A stretch of 64,000 bases of DNA from Porphyrobacter sp. (GCA_027531395.1 JAPZRO010000004.1:248001-312000); one strand, 5' to 3'. Positions 34,548 to 43,648 are shown, numbered from the stretch's first letter. Numbers and translations are program-made. The notes: generated by a model from the sequence alone, not told the origin.

Positions 34548-37133
34548 ATGCGTTCGACCCACACCGGCACTGCCGGCTCGTACCGATTCACCCTGCTCGC
34601 CGGTGCCGCTGCGGTTGCCGCGGCCATGCCGAGCGTCGCTCATGCCCAGGACGAAGAGCCTGAAGCCGGGCAGGGCAGCAATGTCATCATCGTCACCGCG
34701 TCCAAGCGCGAGCAGACCCTGCAGGAAACCCCGATCGCGGTCTCGGTGACCAGCGGCGAGGTGATCGAGCAGGCGCAGATCCGCGACGTGCTCGACCTTC
34801 AGACCGTCACGCCCTCGCTGCGCGTCAGCCAGCTCCAGAGCGCGTCGAGCACCACCTTCATCATCCGCGGCTTCGGCAACGGCGACAACAACTTCGGGAT
34901 CGAGCCTTCGGTCGGCGTGTTCATCGACGGCGTGTTCCGTTCGCGCTCGGCTGCTGCCCTGTCCGACCTCAACATGATCCAGCGCATCGAAGTGCTGAAC
35001 GGGCCGCAATCGACCCTGTTCGGCAAGAACGCGAGCGCCGGCGTGATCTCGGTCGTCACCAAGGAACCGCAGTATGAATTCGGCGGCATCGTCGAAGCCA
35101 GCTACGGCAATTTCAATGCCATGGTGCTGCGCGGTGAGGTCACCGGCCCGATTTCCGAGAACATCGCCTTCTCGCTCGACGGCAGCTACAACCGCCGCGA
35201 CGGCTATGCCACGATCGTCAACCTCGACGAGGAAATCTCCGAGCGCAACCGCTGGTCCGCGCGCGGCCAGCTGCTGATCGAGCCGACCCCGGACCTCAAG
35301 ATCCGCATGATTGCCGATTATTCGAAGATCGACGAAGCCTGCTGCCAGGTCTCGACTCTGGTTGCCGGCCCGACGGCTGCCGCGATCGGCGCGGTTGGCG
35401 GTGCGCTCGACACCGACTTCTTCAGCTACAACACCTTCCTCAACCAGGTTCCCGAGAACGTCGTCGACAACTATGGCGGGTCGATCCAGGTCGATTGGAA
35501 CGTCGGCAACCTGACGGTGACCTCGATCACCGCCTATCGTGAACTGGAAAACTTCCAGAACCAGGACGTCGACTTCAGCAGCGCGGAAATCGTCAGCGAA
35601 ATCCGCAACCAGAAGGTCGATACCTTCACCCAGGAACTGCGCATCGCGTCGGACTTCGACGGCCCGCTCAACTTCCTGCTCGGCGGCTTCTACTTCGACG
35701 AGTCGATCACGCAGGACAGCAGCCTGACGACCGGTCCGGACGCCCGCACCTTCTTCGCTCTGCTCGCCGGCAACCCGCTGGTGTTCAACGGTGTGGAACA
35801 GGCTCTGCGTCTGCCGCAGGGTTCGATCTTCTCGGCCGGCCCGCTGACCGCCGAACAGTTCGCGATGGACAACCGCGCGGTCTCGGTGTTCGGCACCATC
35901 GACTTCGAGCCGGCTGACGGCCTCGTGTTCACTGCCGGCTTCAACTACACCGACGACAAGAAGGACTTTGCGCTCGCGCAGCAGGCCTTCGACGAGCTGG
36001 CCAACATCAACCTCGTCGATGCCTTCATCACCGGTGCGACCGTGGCCAACCCGGCGCTCCCCGATGTCTTCACCCGCGCCCAGTTCCAGGCGCTGCCGTC
36101 GGCGGTGCAGCAGCAGCTGCTCGCGGCGGCGACCAACCCGGCGACCAACCCGCTGATCGGCCTCTCGCCGTTCCAGTTCCAGCCGCCGTTCCTCAACCTG
36201 CCCAACTCGGTCGAGCCGGGCCGGACCAACGACGACAAGTTCACCTACCTGCTGCGTGCCGCCTACCAGGTCTCGAACGAGGTCAACGTCTATGCGAGCT
36301 ACGCGACCGGCTTCAAGGCGAGCTCGGTCAACCTCTCGCGCGATAGCCGTCCGGCCTTCGGTGACTACATCCCGGGTCCGGGCCGCTCGTTCTTCGCGGC
36401 GCCGTCCTCGCCGGTCACCGATGCGGGTCTGGCTGTGCCGAACCTCGGCACCGGTTCGCGTTTCGCCGGTCCGGAAAATGCCGAGGTCTACGAACTGGGC
36501 ATGAAGGCCCAGTGGGACGGCTTCGGCTTCAACCTCGCGCTGTTCGACCAGACCATCAAGGGCTTCCAGAGCTTCCTCTTCACCGGCACCGGCTTCCAGC
36601 TGAACAATGCCGGTCAGCAGTCGGTGACGGGCTTCGAGTTGGACAGCACCATCCGCCCGGTGGACGGCCTCGTGTTCACCTTCGCGATGACCTATCTCGA
36701 TGCCAAGTTCGACAGCTTCACCGCGAGCCCGGTGGGCGATCTGACCGGACGTCGTCCGGGCGGCATCCCCGAATTCAGCATCGCCACCTCGGCGACCTAC
36801 ACGCATGAATTCGGCGACAGCGGCAACAAGCTGGTGACCCGCCTCGACTACGCCCACGAAAGCAACGTCGACATCAACAATGGTCTGCCGACCTTCAACG
36901 GCCCGATCACGGCGCGTCGGGATAACCGCATCTTCCAGCGCGAAACCAACCTGGTGAACGGCTCGATGATCTTCCAGATGGAAAACGGTCTCGAACTGGG
37001 CATCTGGGCGCGCAACCTGCTCGACGACGAGTACATCATCACGGTGTTCGACGGCGTGGCGCAGGCCGGCACTGTCTCGGGCTACCCGAGCCAGCCGCGC
37101 ACCTACGGCGGCCTGGTGCGCTTCCGCTTCTAA
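34548..37133 (+). CDS. TonB-dependent outer-membrane receptor
   Basis: An 861-residue outer-membrane transporter. A signal peptide ends in AHAQ (about 33), followed by a TonB-box-like IIVTASKREQTLQETPIAVS, the plug domain (IEVLNGPQSTLFGKNASAGVISVVTKEP), and a 22-strand barrel region ending in YGGLVRFRF with a C-terminal aromatic residue. The substrate is unknown. Sphingomonads encode many such receptors for siderophores, plant glycans and aromatics, and no substrate enzyme is beside it. It is followed by a strong intrinsic terminator. GGAGAGGAG precedes the start. Confidence 0.95.
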   Translation: MRSTHTGTAGSYRFTLLAGAAAVAAAMPSVAHAQDEEPEAGQGSNVIIVTASKREQTLQETPIAVSVTSGEVIEQAQIRDVLDLQTVTPSLRVSQLQSASSTTFIIRGFGNGDNNFGIEPSVGVFIDGVFRSRSAAALSDLNMIQRIEVLNGPQSTLFGKNASAGVISVVTKEPQYEFGGIVEASYGNFNAMVLRGEVTGPISENIAFSLDGSYNRRDGYATIVNLDEEISERNRWSARGQLLIEPTPDLKIRMIADYSKIDEACCQVSTLVAGPTAAAIGAVGGALDTDFFSYNTFLNQVPENVVDNYGGSIQVDWNVGNLTVTSITAYRELENFQNQDVDFSSAEIVSEIRNQKVDTFTQELRIASDFDGPLNFLLGGFYFDESITQDSSLTTGPDARTFFALLAGNPLVFNGVEQALRLPQGSIFSAGPLTAEQFAMDNRAVSVFGTIDFEPADGLVFTAGFNYTDDKKDFALAQQAFDELANINLVDAFITGATVANPALPDVFTRAQFQALPSAVQQQLLAAATNPATNPLIGLSPFQFQPPFLNLPNSVEPGRTNDDKFTYLLRAAYQVSNEVNVYASYATGFKASSVNLSRDSRPAFGDYIPGPGRSFFAAPSSPVTDAGLAVPNLGTGSRFAGPENAEVYELGMKAQWDGFGFNLALFDQTIKGFQSFLFTGTGFQLNNAGQQSVTGFELDSTIRPVDGLVFTFAMTYLDAKFDSFTASPVGDLTGRRPGGIPEFSIATSATYTHEFGDSGNKLVTRLDYAHESNVDINNGLPTFNGPITARRDNRIFQRETNLVNGSMIFQMENGLELGIWARNLLDDEYIITVFDGVAQAGTVSGYPSQPRTYGGLVRFRF

Positions 37134-37153
37134 GCGGGCGTTACGGCAAACAG

Positions 37154-37190
37154 GAAAGGGGCCTCGTGCGGCGACGCACGGGGCCTTTTT
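37154..37190 (+). terminator. Intrinsic terminator of the TonB receptor gene
   Basis: A GC-rich hairpin of about 13 pairs (GGGGCCTCGTGCG with GCACGGGGCC) closes on a short loop and is followed by TTTTT. It lies 20 bases after the receptor stop codon, a canonical Rho-independent terminator. Confidence 0.88.
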
Positions 37191-37258
37191 CGTTTGCGCG
37201 GGGCCCGCGAATGTGATGGATTGCCAGTGCCTAACCGGCACCAAAGGGGGATCACGCG

Positions 37259-37666
37259 ATGGAATACATGATCATGCCACTCAAGCGTTACGCCGACTTT
37301 TCGGGGCGTTCGCGGCGCAAGGAATACTGGATGTTCGTGCTGTTCCAGATGCTGCTGCTGGTGCCGATCATGCTGCTGGCAATCTTGCTTGGCTCACCCT
37401 CGGACGATCCGACCACGCCCTTCGGCAGCATCGCCGTGCTATTCGTGGTGGTGGTCTATTTCCTCGTCTTCCTGATCCCGGGCATTGCGGTGCAGGTGCG
37501 CCGCTTCCACGATCAGGACAAGTCGGGCTGGTTCATCCTGCTCGGCTTCATCCCCTATGTCGGTGGGATCATCTTGTTCGTGTTCATGTGCCTCGAAGGC
37601 ACGCGCGGCCCGAACCGTTTCGGCCCGGACCCGAAGGACCCTTATTCGGAAGACGTCTTCGCCTGA
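37259..37666 (+). CDS. DUF805 inner-membrane protein
   Basis: A 135-residue protein with the DUF805 opening MPLKRYADFSGRSRRKEYW and three to four transmembrane helices, plus the family turn VRRFHDQDKSGWF and a C-terminal GPNRFGPDPKDP tail. DUF805 proteins are small integral membrane proteins of unknown function, often near phage or stress genes. The ATG at 37259 is used; an internal ATG (37271) also matches the usual start of the family. Confidence 0.85.
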   Translation: MEYMIMPLKRYADFSGRSRRKEYWMFVLFQMLLLVPIMLLAILLGSPSDDPTTPFGSIAVLFVVVVYFLVFLIPGIAVQVRRFHDQDKSGWFILLGFIPYVGGIILFVFMCLEGTRGPNRFGPDPKDPYSEDVFA

Positions 37667-37698
37667 TCTGACCGTCGCCGGGCGCTGGCGGGGCGGCT

Positions 37699-40224
37699 CT
37701 AGAGCTCCCGCAGCGCCCGCGCCGGCTTGGCCCTGAGCAGCGGCAGCGATCCTGCCAGCGCAAAGGCTAGCACCAGCCCGACGCCCAGCCCGAGCACCGC
37801 GAGGACCTGACCCCAGTCGGGCAGCCAGTCGAATTCGAACAGGCGGGTGATCACCACCCAGGCGAGCCCGCCGCCGAGCGCCAGCGCGACCAGCGCCAAC
37901 AGGCCGGCAAGCAGGCCATACTCGGCCAGTTGCAGCAACAGGATCTGCCGCCGGCTCGCGCCCAGCACGCGCAGCATCACGGTGTCATAGGTCCGCGCCG
38001 CGCGCGCGGCGGCAATCGCGCCCATCAGCACCGCCAGCCCCGCCAGCACCGTCACCGCCGCCGCAGCGAGCGTGGCAAGGCTGACCTGCTGGAGCAGGTT
38101 CCTCGCCTCGACCAGAATGCCGCCGACCTCGATCACCGAGCTTGAGGGCAGTTCCTTCACCAGCGCGCGCAGCAGCGTGCCGCGCGCGGCGGTGTCGGGG
38201 TTCGCAGGCAGGTCGATGGTGGCCGCGAGATTGTGCGGCGCATCGCTGATCGCGTTGCGGCTGAACACCAGCGCGAAGTTGAAGCCCATCGACTCCCAGT
38301 CGATCTCGCGCAGGTTGGCCACCCGTGCGGTGCGCTCCACGCCGAGAATACCGATGGTGAGATAATCGCCCACCTCTAGCCCCACGGCGCGAGCGAAGTC
38401 GGCATCGACTGAGACCAGCGGCTCGCCATTGTGGACCGGGCTCCACCACTTGCCCGCCACGATGCGGTTGCCCGGCGGCAGGGTGTCGGCATAGGTCAGC
38501 CCGCGCTCGCCGCGCAGGGCCCAGGCGCCGTCGGGAATCTCCTTGAGATCGGCGACGCGGATCATCTTGTCCTTCGGCCCATAGGCCAGCACTGCGCCGC
38601 GCATGGTCGGGACAGTGCGGATGCCGGCTTTGGGGAAATCCTGCTGTATCAGCTCGAAGAAGCGCGGCTCCTTGTCGCGCGGCACATCGAGCACGAAGTA
38701 GTCGGGCGCCTCGCGCGGGACACGCTGCTGGATATTGCCGTCGATCGCGCTCTGCACCGCGGCGAGCAGCACGAAGGCGGCGAGACCGAAGCCCAGAGCC
38801 GTCACCAGCGCGCCGGTGGGCGCACCGGGGCGGTGGAGATTGGCAATCGCGCTCCTGAGCAACGGATTGGCCGGACGCGGCAGGCGGCGGGCGAGCGTCT
38901 GGATCGCCCAGCCAAGCCCCGCCAGCAGCAGCAGCGCCCCGCCTGCGCCGAGCAGGAACCCGCCCGACAGCATCGGCTGTGCGGTGGTCAGCAGCGCCAG
39001 CGCACAAATCGCGGCGAGGCCGATGCCGGTGGCGATCAGCGCCCGCTTGTCACGCGCCAGCGGCACGATGCCCGAACGCATCAGCGCCATCGCCGGGAAG
39101 GTGCGCGCGCGCAGCAGCGGCGCGGCAGCGAAGGCGAAGGCCACCAGCAGGCCGTAACTTGCTGCCAGCGCCAGCGCCGGGGGCGAGATGATGAAACCGC
39201 TCTCGACCGGCAGCAGGCCTTGCAGCGCGCCCGCCAGCAGCGGCGTAACTGCAACGCCCGCGGCAAGCCCCGCAAGGCTGCCCACCAGCGCTGCCGCGCC
39301 GATCTGCATCGCATAGATGCGCACGATGTCGCCCGAGGTCGCGCCGAGCACCTTCAAGGTCGCGATGCTGGCGCGGCGCTGATCGAGATAGGAAGATACG
39401 CCCCCGGCAATCCCGATCCCCGCAATTACCAGCGCGGCGAGGCCCACCAGCGTGAGGAAATCGCTCATCTGCCGCACGAAGCGGTCAGCCCCCGGCGAGG
39501 CGCGGTCGCGGGTGCGGATGTCGAACCCGGCTTCGGGGAAGGCCTTGGTCAGCGCCTCTTCCACGACCTCGGGGTCGCTCGCGGCATCGGCGAAGGCGAC
39601 GCGGTGCTTGCTCTGGTAGAGCGCGCCCGGTTGCAGCAATCCCGCCTCGGCAGGGATGTCTTCCGCGACGATCACCGTCGGGCCGAGCTGGAAGCCCTCG
39701 GACAGGCGATCGGGCTCGTCCTTGATCACGCCTGCTGCCTTGAGCGTCACCGTTCCGACGGTGAAGTTGTCGCCGACCTTGATCCCGAGCCGTTCGAGTG
39801 CGGTCTGGGCGATCCATGCGTCCTTGCCCGTCGGCGCGCCCACGTCGCGCCCGTCGGCCAGCACCAGCCGGCCGAACATCGGCCACTTCAGGTCAACCGC
39901 CTTCAGTTCGATCGGCGCGGCGGCCTCGGGCGTGCTCGCCATGGCCTGCAGGCGGAACCCGCCCGAGACTTCGCCATACTTCTCCAGTGCGGCCAGTTCT
40001 TCGGGACGCAGGTCGCGCTGCCACACCTCAACCTCGAGATCGCCGCCGAGCAGTTCCTGCCCGCTCGACGCGAGTTCGCGCTCGATGGCGGCGGTCAGCG
40101 TGCCGATCGCGGCGAGCGCGGCGGTGCCGAGGAAAATGCACACCAAGAGCAGCCGCAGCCCCTTGAATCGCGCATTGAGATCGCGGCGGGCGATCCGCCA
40201 CGCGGTGCCGAGGGGCAGGCTCAT
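37699..40224 (-). CDS. ABC transporter permease (YbbP-type, FtsX-like)
   Basis: An 841-residue membrane protein with ten or so hydrophobic segments arranged as two FtsX/MacB-type modules with large periplasmic loops, as in E. coli YbbP (COG3127). Visible marks are the first helix after LRLLLVCIFLGTAALAAIGTL and the C-terminal VVLAGLAVLMGAI-type helices. It pairs with the ATPase YbbA, whose stop overlaps its GTG/ATG start by four bases, and is divergent from tesA, exactly as in E. coli. The transported substrate is uncertain. Confidence 0.9.
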   Translation of the reverse strand: MSLPLGTAWRIARRDLNARFKGLRLLLVCIFLGTAALAAIGTLTAAIERELASSGQELLGGDLEVEVWQRDLRPEELAALEKYGEVSGGFRLQAMASTPEAAAPIELKAVDLKWPMFGRLVLADGRDVGAPTGKDAWIAQTALERLGIKVGDNFTVGTVTLKAAGVIKDEPDRLSEGFQLGPTVIVAEDIPAEAGLLQPGALYQSKHRVAFADAASDPEVVEEALTKAFPEAGFDIRTRDRASPGADRFVRQMSDFLTLVGLAALVIAGIGIAGGVSSYLDQRRASIATLKVLGATSGDIVRIYAMQIGAAALVGSLAGLAAGVAVTPLLAGALQGLLPVESGFIISPPALALAASYGLLVAFAFAAAPLLRARTFPAMALMRSGIVPLARDKRALIATGIGLAAICALALLTTAQPMLSGGFLLGAGGALLLLAGLGWAIQTLARRLPRPANPLLRSAIANLHRPGAPTGALVTALGFGLAAFVLLAAVQSAIDGNIQQRVPREAPDYFVLDVPRDKEPRFFELIQQDFPKAGIRTVPTMRGAVLAYGPKDKMIRVADLKEIPDGAWALRGERGLTYADTLPPGNRIVAGKWWSPVHNGEPLVSVDADFARAVGLEVGDYLTIGILGVERTARVANLREIDWESMGFNFALVFSRNAISDAPHNLAATIDLPANPDTAARGTLLRALVKELPSSSVIEVGGILVEARNLLQQVSLATLAAAAVTVLAGLAVLMGAIAAARAARTYDTVMLRVLGASRRQILLLQLAEYGLLAGLLALVALALGGGLAWVVITRLFEFDWLPDWGQVLAVLGLGVGLVLAFALAGSLPLLRAKPARALREL

Positions 40225-40919
40225 GCCGCTTTGGCCGCCGTGTCCGAGACGATCACCCCGTCCGCCATGGTCAGCACCCGCTCGCAGCGCGCGGCGAGCG
40301 CAGCGTCATGGGTGATGATGAGGAGCGTCGCTCCGGTCTCGGCGCGGCGGGCGAACAGGAGGTTGATGATCTCCTCGCCGGTGGCGGCGTCGAGATTGCC
40401 GGTCGGCTCGTCTGCGAAGATCAGTTCCGGGCGCGGCGCGGTGGCCCGGGCAATGGCCACGCGCTGCTGCTCGCCGCCCGAAAGCTGCGTGGGGTAGTGC
40501 CCGGTGCGATGGCCGAGCCCGACCGCCTCCAGCTCCGCCAGCGCGCGGGGCGCGGCATTGTCCATTCCGGCGAGTTCCATCGGGGTGGCGACATTCTCGG
40601 CCGCGGTCATGGTCGGCAGCAGGTGGAAGGCCTGCAGCACGATCCCGATCCGTCCCCGTCGCGCGGCGGCGAGGCCGTCCTCATCGAGTGCGGTGAAATC
40701 GGCACCCGCGACCGTCAGGCTCCCCCCGCTGGCGCGTTCGAGGCCCGATAGCACCGCCATCAGCGAGCTCTTGCCTGACCCCGAGGGGCCGAGCAGCGCC
40801 ACGACCTCGCCATGGGGAATGTCGAGATCGATACCGCGCAGGATCGTGACTGGCGCGGCATTGCTGCCGAGGGTGAGGGTGAGATTGCGAGCGCTGATTG
40901 CGAGAGAGGGACTTGTCAC
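40221..40919 (-). CDS. ABC transporter ATP-binding protein (YbbA/LolD-type)
   Basis: A 232-residue ATPase with Walker A GPSGSGKSSL, the signature LSGGEQQRVAIARA, Walker B LIFADEPTGNLD and the His switch ITHDAALAA. It belongs to the MacB/LolD group that powers FtsX-fold permeases. It overlaps the YbbP-like permease by four bases and is divergent from tesA, the conserved ybbP-ybbA-tesA locus. Confidence 0.93.
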   Translation of the reverse strand: MTSPSLAISARNLTLTLGSNAAPVTILRGIDLDIPHGEVVALLGPSGSGKSSLMAVLSGLERASGGSLTVAGADFTALDEDGLAAARRGRIGIVLQAFHLLPTMTAAENVATPMELAGMDNAAPRALAELEAVGLGHRTGHYPTQLSGGEQQRVAIARATAPRPELIFADEPTGNLDAATGEEIINLLFARRAETGATLLIITHDAALAARCERVLTMADGVIVSDTAAKAA

Positions 40920-40978
40920 GTGGTTCCGATGGCATAGGTGAGAGGTTGCAACAAGCTACAGGTATGGAAGGCTCGCGG

Positions 40979-41701
40979 ATGCACAAGCGCTCTTGGTCGA
41001 ATATTGTCGTGATGGGTGCAGGCCTGCTGGCGCTGGCGGCGTGCAGCGACGCGGCGGACGAGGGCACCAGCGCTCCCGCTGGGGCTGAAGCAAGTGGCGA
41101 GGTGCTGCCCGAAATCCCGGTGATGGGGCCGGAGCGGCGCATTCTCGCCTTCGGGGACAGCCTGTTTGCCGGCTACGGCCTCGATCCGGCGCAGAGCTAT
41201 CCGGCGCGGCTGGAAGCGGCGCTGCGGGCCAAGGGCGTAAACGCGAAGATCGCCAATGCCGGGGTTTCGGGCGATACCAGCGCGGCCGGGCTCCAGCGGC
41301 TCGCCTTCACGCTCGATGCACAGGACAAGAAGCCCGATCTGTTCATCCTCGAACTGGGCGGCAATGATTTGCTGCGCGGGCTTTCGCCGGAAGAGACCAA
41401 GGCCAATCTCGGCCAGATGCTGGACGAGCTGAAGAAGCGCGGCATTCCGGTGCTGCTGATGGGCATGCGCGCGCCCCCCAATTACGGGCCGGAATATCAG
41501 GCGCAGTTCGATGCGCTCTATGCCGAGCTCGCCAAGGAGCATGGCGCGAGCCTGATCCCGTTCTGGCTGGAGGACATCTACCGCGAGCCCGAGCTGTTCC
41601 AGGCCGACAAGATCCACCCGACCGCCGAAGGGATCGAGCGTCTCGTGGCCTCGACGCTGGGCGAGGTCGAAGGGGCTTTGCCGCCGCCGCCTGCTTCCTA
41701 G
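40979..41701 (+). CDS. tesA: TesA-like GDSL arylesterase / acyl-CoA thioesterase (lipoprotein)
   Basis: A 240-residue SGNH hydrolase. The signal peptide ends in LAAC (Cys20), so the mature enzyme is probably lipid-anchored in the periplasm. The catalytic blocks are GDSLFAGYG (Ser), GVSGDTS (Gly), LGGNDLLR (Asn) and DKIHPTAEG (Asp/His). I take the ATG at 40979, with GGAAGG upstream; an ATG at 40964 is possible. It is divergent from ybbA and ends tail to tail with recF on a shared CTAG. Confidence 0.88.
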   Translation: MHKRSWSNIVVMGAGLLALAACSDAADEGTSAPAGAEASGEVLPEIPVMGPERRILAFGDSLFAGYGLDPAQSYPARLEAALRAKGVNAKIANAGVSGDTSAAGLQRLAFTLDAQDKKPDLFILELGGNDLLRGLSPEETKANLGQMLDELKKRGIPVLLMGMRAPPNYGPEYQAQFDALYAELAKEHGASLIPFWLEDIYREPELFQADKIHPTAEGIERLVASTLGEVEGALPPPPAS

Positions 41702-42786
41702 AGCCGCTCCACGCCCCCGCCGCTGACCCGCCAGATCGCGGCTTCCTCGCGGATCGCATCGAAGGGGGCGAGCTCGGTGCCGGTCATCCACACCTGCGCG
41801 CGGCCCTCGCGAAGCCGCCGGAACAGCTCGGTGCGGCGCACGGGATCGAGATGGGCAGCGACCTCGTCGAGCAGCAGCACGCTGGGGCGGCCCGCCGAGG
41901 CGAGGATGCCGTGGGCGAGGGTGATCGCGATCAGCATCGCCTTCTGCTCGCCGGTCGAACAGGATGCGGCGCTTTGGCGGGTGGAGGCCATCACCACCTC
42001 CAGTTCGTCACGCTGCGGCCCCGTCAGCGCGCGGCCCGCCGCGCGGTCGCGCTGGCGATTGCGGGCGAGTTCGGCGCGCAAGGAACCCTCGTCCAGCGGC
42101 CCTCCGGGGCAATAGGTCAGCGCAGGTCGGGCGAAGGGTTCGGGGGGCAGGGCCGACAGTTCGTCCGCCAACCGTGCGACCAGTTCGGCGCGGGTGGTGG
42201 CCACCGCCGCGCCATGTTCGGCCGCCTGCGCTTCGAGCGCGTCCATCCAGCGCGGATCGCCGCCGTTTTCCAAGAGCCGCCCGCGCTCGCGCAGCGCTGT
42301 CTCCAGCGCGCTCACCCGCCGCGCGTGATCGGGCGCGATCGCGAGCGCCATGCGGTCCATGAACCGCCGCCGCGCGCCCGCGCTGTCGGTGAACAACCCG
42401 TCCATCGCCGGGGTCAGCCATGACAGGGCGAGCCACTCGGCGAGGCTCGCGGCGCTGGCCGCAGCGCTGTTGACCCGCACCAGCCGCCGTCCGGGGTTGC
42501 CGGCCTCGGTATAGGTGCCGAGCCGCGCGGAGACGGTCCCCGCCTCGCTCAGGCTGGCGCCGATGGCAAAGGGCAGGGGGGCATCGCCCGGCGCGGGCCT
42601 GCGCGCCAGATCGCCGAGATTGGCGCGCCGCAATCCGCGCCCCGGCCCGAGCAGCGAGAGTGCCTCCAGAAGGTTGGTCTTTCCTGCGCCGTTCTCGCCC
42701 ACCAGCAGGTTGAAATGCGCGGTTTCGCTCAGGCTGGTCGCCGCGTGATTGCGGAAGTTTTCGAGGCTGATCCGGCTGAGGCCCAT
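41698..42786 (-). CDS. recF: DNA replication and repair protein RecF
   Basis: A 362-residue SMC-like ATPase that helps RecA load at gaps. It has Walker A VGENGAGKTNLLEA, the conserved LFTDSAGARRRFMDRM segment, the signature-like STGEQKAMLIAITLAHG and Walker B VLLLDEVAAHLD. The start MGLSRISLENFRNHA at 42786 is the family start. Its last bases overlap tesA (stop codons share CTA/TAG). In many bacteria recF lies near dnaA; here it is next to tesA and no dnaA or gyrB is within the window. Confidence 0.96.
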   Translation of the reverse strand: MGLSRISLENFRNHAATSLSETAHFNLLVGENGAGKTNLLEALSLLGPGRGLRRANLGDLARRPAPGDAPLPFAIGASLSEAGTVSARLGTYTEAGNPGRRLVRVNSAAASAASLAEWLALSWLTPAMDGLFTDSAGARRRFMDRMALAIAPDHARRVSALETALRERGRLLENGGDPRWMDALEAQAAEHGAAVATTRAELVARLADELSALPPEPFARPALTYCPGGPLDEGSLRAELARNRQRDRAAGRALTGPQRDELEVVMASTRQSAASCSTGEQKAMLIAITLAHGILASAGRPSVLLLDEVAAHLDPVRRTELFRRLREGRAQVWMTGTELAPFDAIREEAAIWRVSGGGVERL

Positions 42787-42923
42787 GGCTCTGGCGCAGG
42801 TAGCGGGAGGGGACCGATTTGGCCAGACCGCCATGCTCGAAATCCGCGATGCCAAATATTGGGAAAAATCACCAAGCTTTCGAGAAGGTGAGCACCCTGT
42901 TTGCGCGCTGAAAGCTGGAGAAT

Positions 42924-42937
42924 GGCGGAATTCTGCC
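42924..42937. promoter_or_regulatory. Palindrome upstream of the sigma-54 promoter
   Basis: GGCGGAATTCTGCC is an interrupted palindrome (GGC-GAATTC-GCC) ending 13 bases before the GG of the -24 element. Activators of sigma-54 normally bind further upstream, so this may be an accessory or repressor site, or chance. Confidence 0.25.
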
Positions 42938-42949
42938 GTTTTTCGAGTT

Positions 42950-42966
42950 TGGCACGGCTCCTGCAA
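42950..42966 (+). promoter_or_regulatory. Sigma-54 (-24/-12) promoter for the microprotein-PspC unit
   Basis: The sequence TTGGCACG, four bases, CTGCA matches the sigma-54 consensus TGGCACG-N4-TTGCA with a single T-to-C change. The invariant GG is at 42951-42952 and GC at 42963-42964, exactly 12 bases apart. It is 62 bases before the first small gene and points toward it. Phage-shock (psp) operons of enterobacteria are sigma-54-driven through PspF, which fits the PspC gene in this unit. Confidence 0.72.
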
Positions 42967-43027
42967 GGTATCTTGCGTCCCCGGGATGGTCCCGCGGGAC
43001 AGCGAAAAACACCAAGGAGATTACCCC

Positions 43028-43141
43028 ATGTTTGCCCTCGACGCCTCGAACCGCCTGTTCGCCGCCGCCTTCTCGGTCGTCATCTCGGCCGCTTTCCTGG
43101 CCTACGCGATCGTCCCCGCCAGCCCGAGCCTGATGGCCTGA
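43028..43141 (+). CDS. 37-residue single-pass membrane microprotein (copy 1)
   Basis: The short frame is preceded by CAAGGAG at proper spacing and encodes a peptide with one hydrophobic helix (about residues 10-28) ending in AYAIVPASP. It closely resembles the next gene, with the same length and 16 of 37 identical residues by my ungapped alignment, and a similar leader (TACCCCATG versus TCCCCATG). This indicates a tandem duplication and real translation. Function is unknown; the helix suggests insertion in the inner membrane. Confidence 0.72.
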   Translation: MFALDASNRLFAAAFSVVISAAFLAYAIVPASPSLMA

Positions 43142-43185
43142 GCCTGGCCAACCCCGACCATTCTGACCCAAAGGACCATTTCCCC

Positions 43186-43299
43186 ATGTTCGGCCCCGAA
43201 ACCACTGCCCGCTTCGCTTCCGCCACCTTCGCGGTGATCCTGACGGTTGCCAGCTTCGCCTATGCGATCCTGCCCGCCAGCCCCGGCATGGTCGCGTAA
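43186..43299 (+). CDS. 37-residue single-pass membrane microprotein (copy 2)
   Basis: A paralogue of the preceding gene, 44 bases downstream, with its own AAAGGA site. The peptide has a central hydrophobic helix and the shared end AYAILPASP followed by GMVA. The conserved tail Y-A-I-x-P-A-S-P in both copies suggests the C-terminus is functional. It lies 36 bases before the PspC gene and is presumably on the same transcript. Confidence 0.72.
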   Translation: MFGPETTARFASATFAVILTVASFAYAILPASPGMVA

Positions 43300-43335
43300 C
43301 CGCCCCGCCACCAATACACACGCAACAGGAGACCG

Positions 43336-43557
43336 ATGGACATGAACGACGTTACCCGCAATTCCGGCAGCAAGCCGCCCAGCGCCGGCTTCCGCCTCGA
43401 CAAGACCAACGGCAAGGTCTTCGGCGTATGCTCCGGGATCGGCAACTACTTCGGGATCGACCCGCTGCTGGTCCGCATCGGCTTCGTCGCCGGCACGCTG
43501 ATCGGCTTCGGCAGCTTCATCCTGATCTACCTCGCGGTCGCGCTGATCGCGGATTGA
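43336..43557 (+). CDS. PspC-domain inner-membrane protein
   Basis: A 73-residue protein with the PspC domain: FRLDKTNGKVFGVCSGIGNYFGIDPLLVRIGF is the family core, followed by a single long hydrophobic helix (about 48-70). PspC proteins sense envelope stress together with PspA/PspB-like partners. AACAGGAGACCG precedes the start. It ends the short unit with the two microproteins, and a terminator follows. No pspA or pspB is seen here. Confidence 0.93.
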   Translation: MDMNDVTRNSGSKPPSAGFRLDKTNGKVFGVCSGIGNYFGIDPLLVRIGFVAGTLIGFGSFILIYLAVALIAD

Positions 43558-43620
43558 GTGCAGCGACTACAGAAAAGCGGTTCCCGGTTTTCGGGCCGCT
43601 GCACCTGAATCGAAACGACC

Positions 43621-43648
43621 GGGAAGGGGCCTCGCAGGCCCCTTCTTC
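43621..43648. terminator. Bidirectional intrinsic terminator
   Basis: A perfect nine-base stem (AAGGGGCCT with its complement) on a three-base loop is followed by CTTCTT on the plus strand, with A/C-rich sequence before the stem for the minus strand. It sits between the PspC gene and the convergent SDR gene. Confidence 0.8.

Noticed and set aside
34443..37244. A 933-residue open frame antisense to the TonB receptor
   Set aside because: It mirrors the codon pattern of the receptor in a high-GC genome, has biased Arg/Val/Glu content and no family motif. The plus-strand receptor has a signal peptide, plug and barrel end.
41698..42966. A 60-residue N-terminal extension of RecF
   Set aside because: The conserved RecF start is at 42786, and the upstream DNA carries the sigma-54 promoter of the opposite gene.
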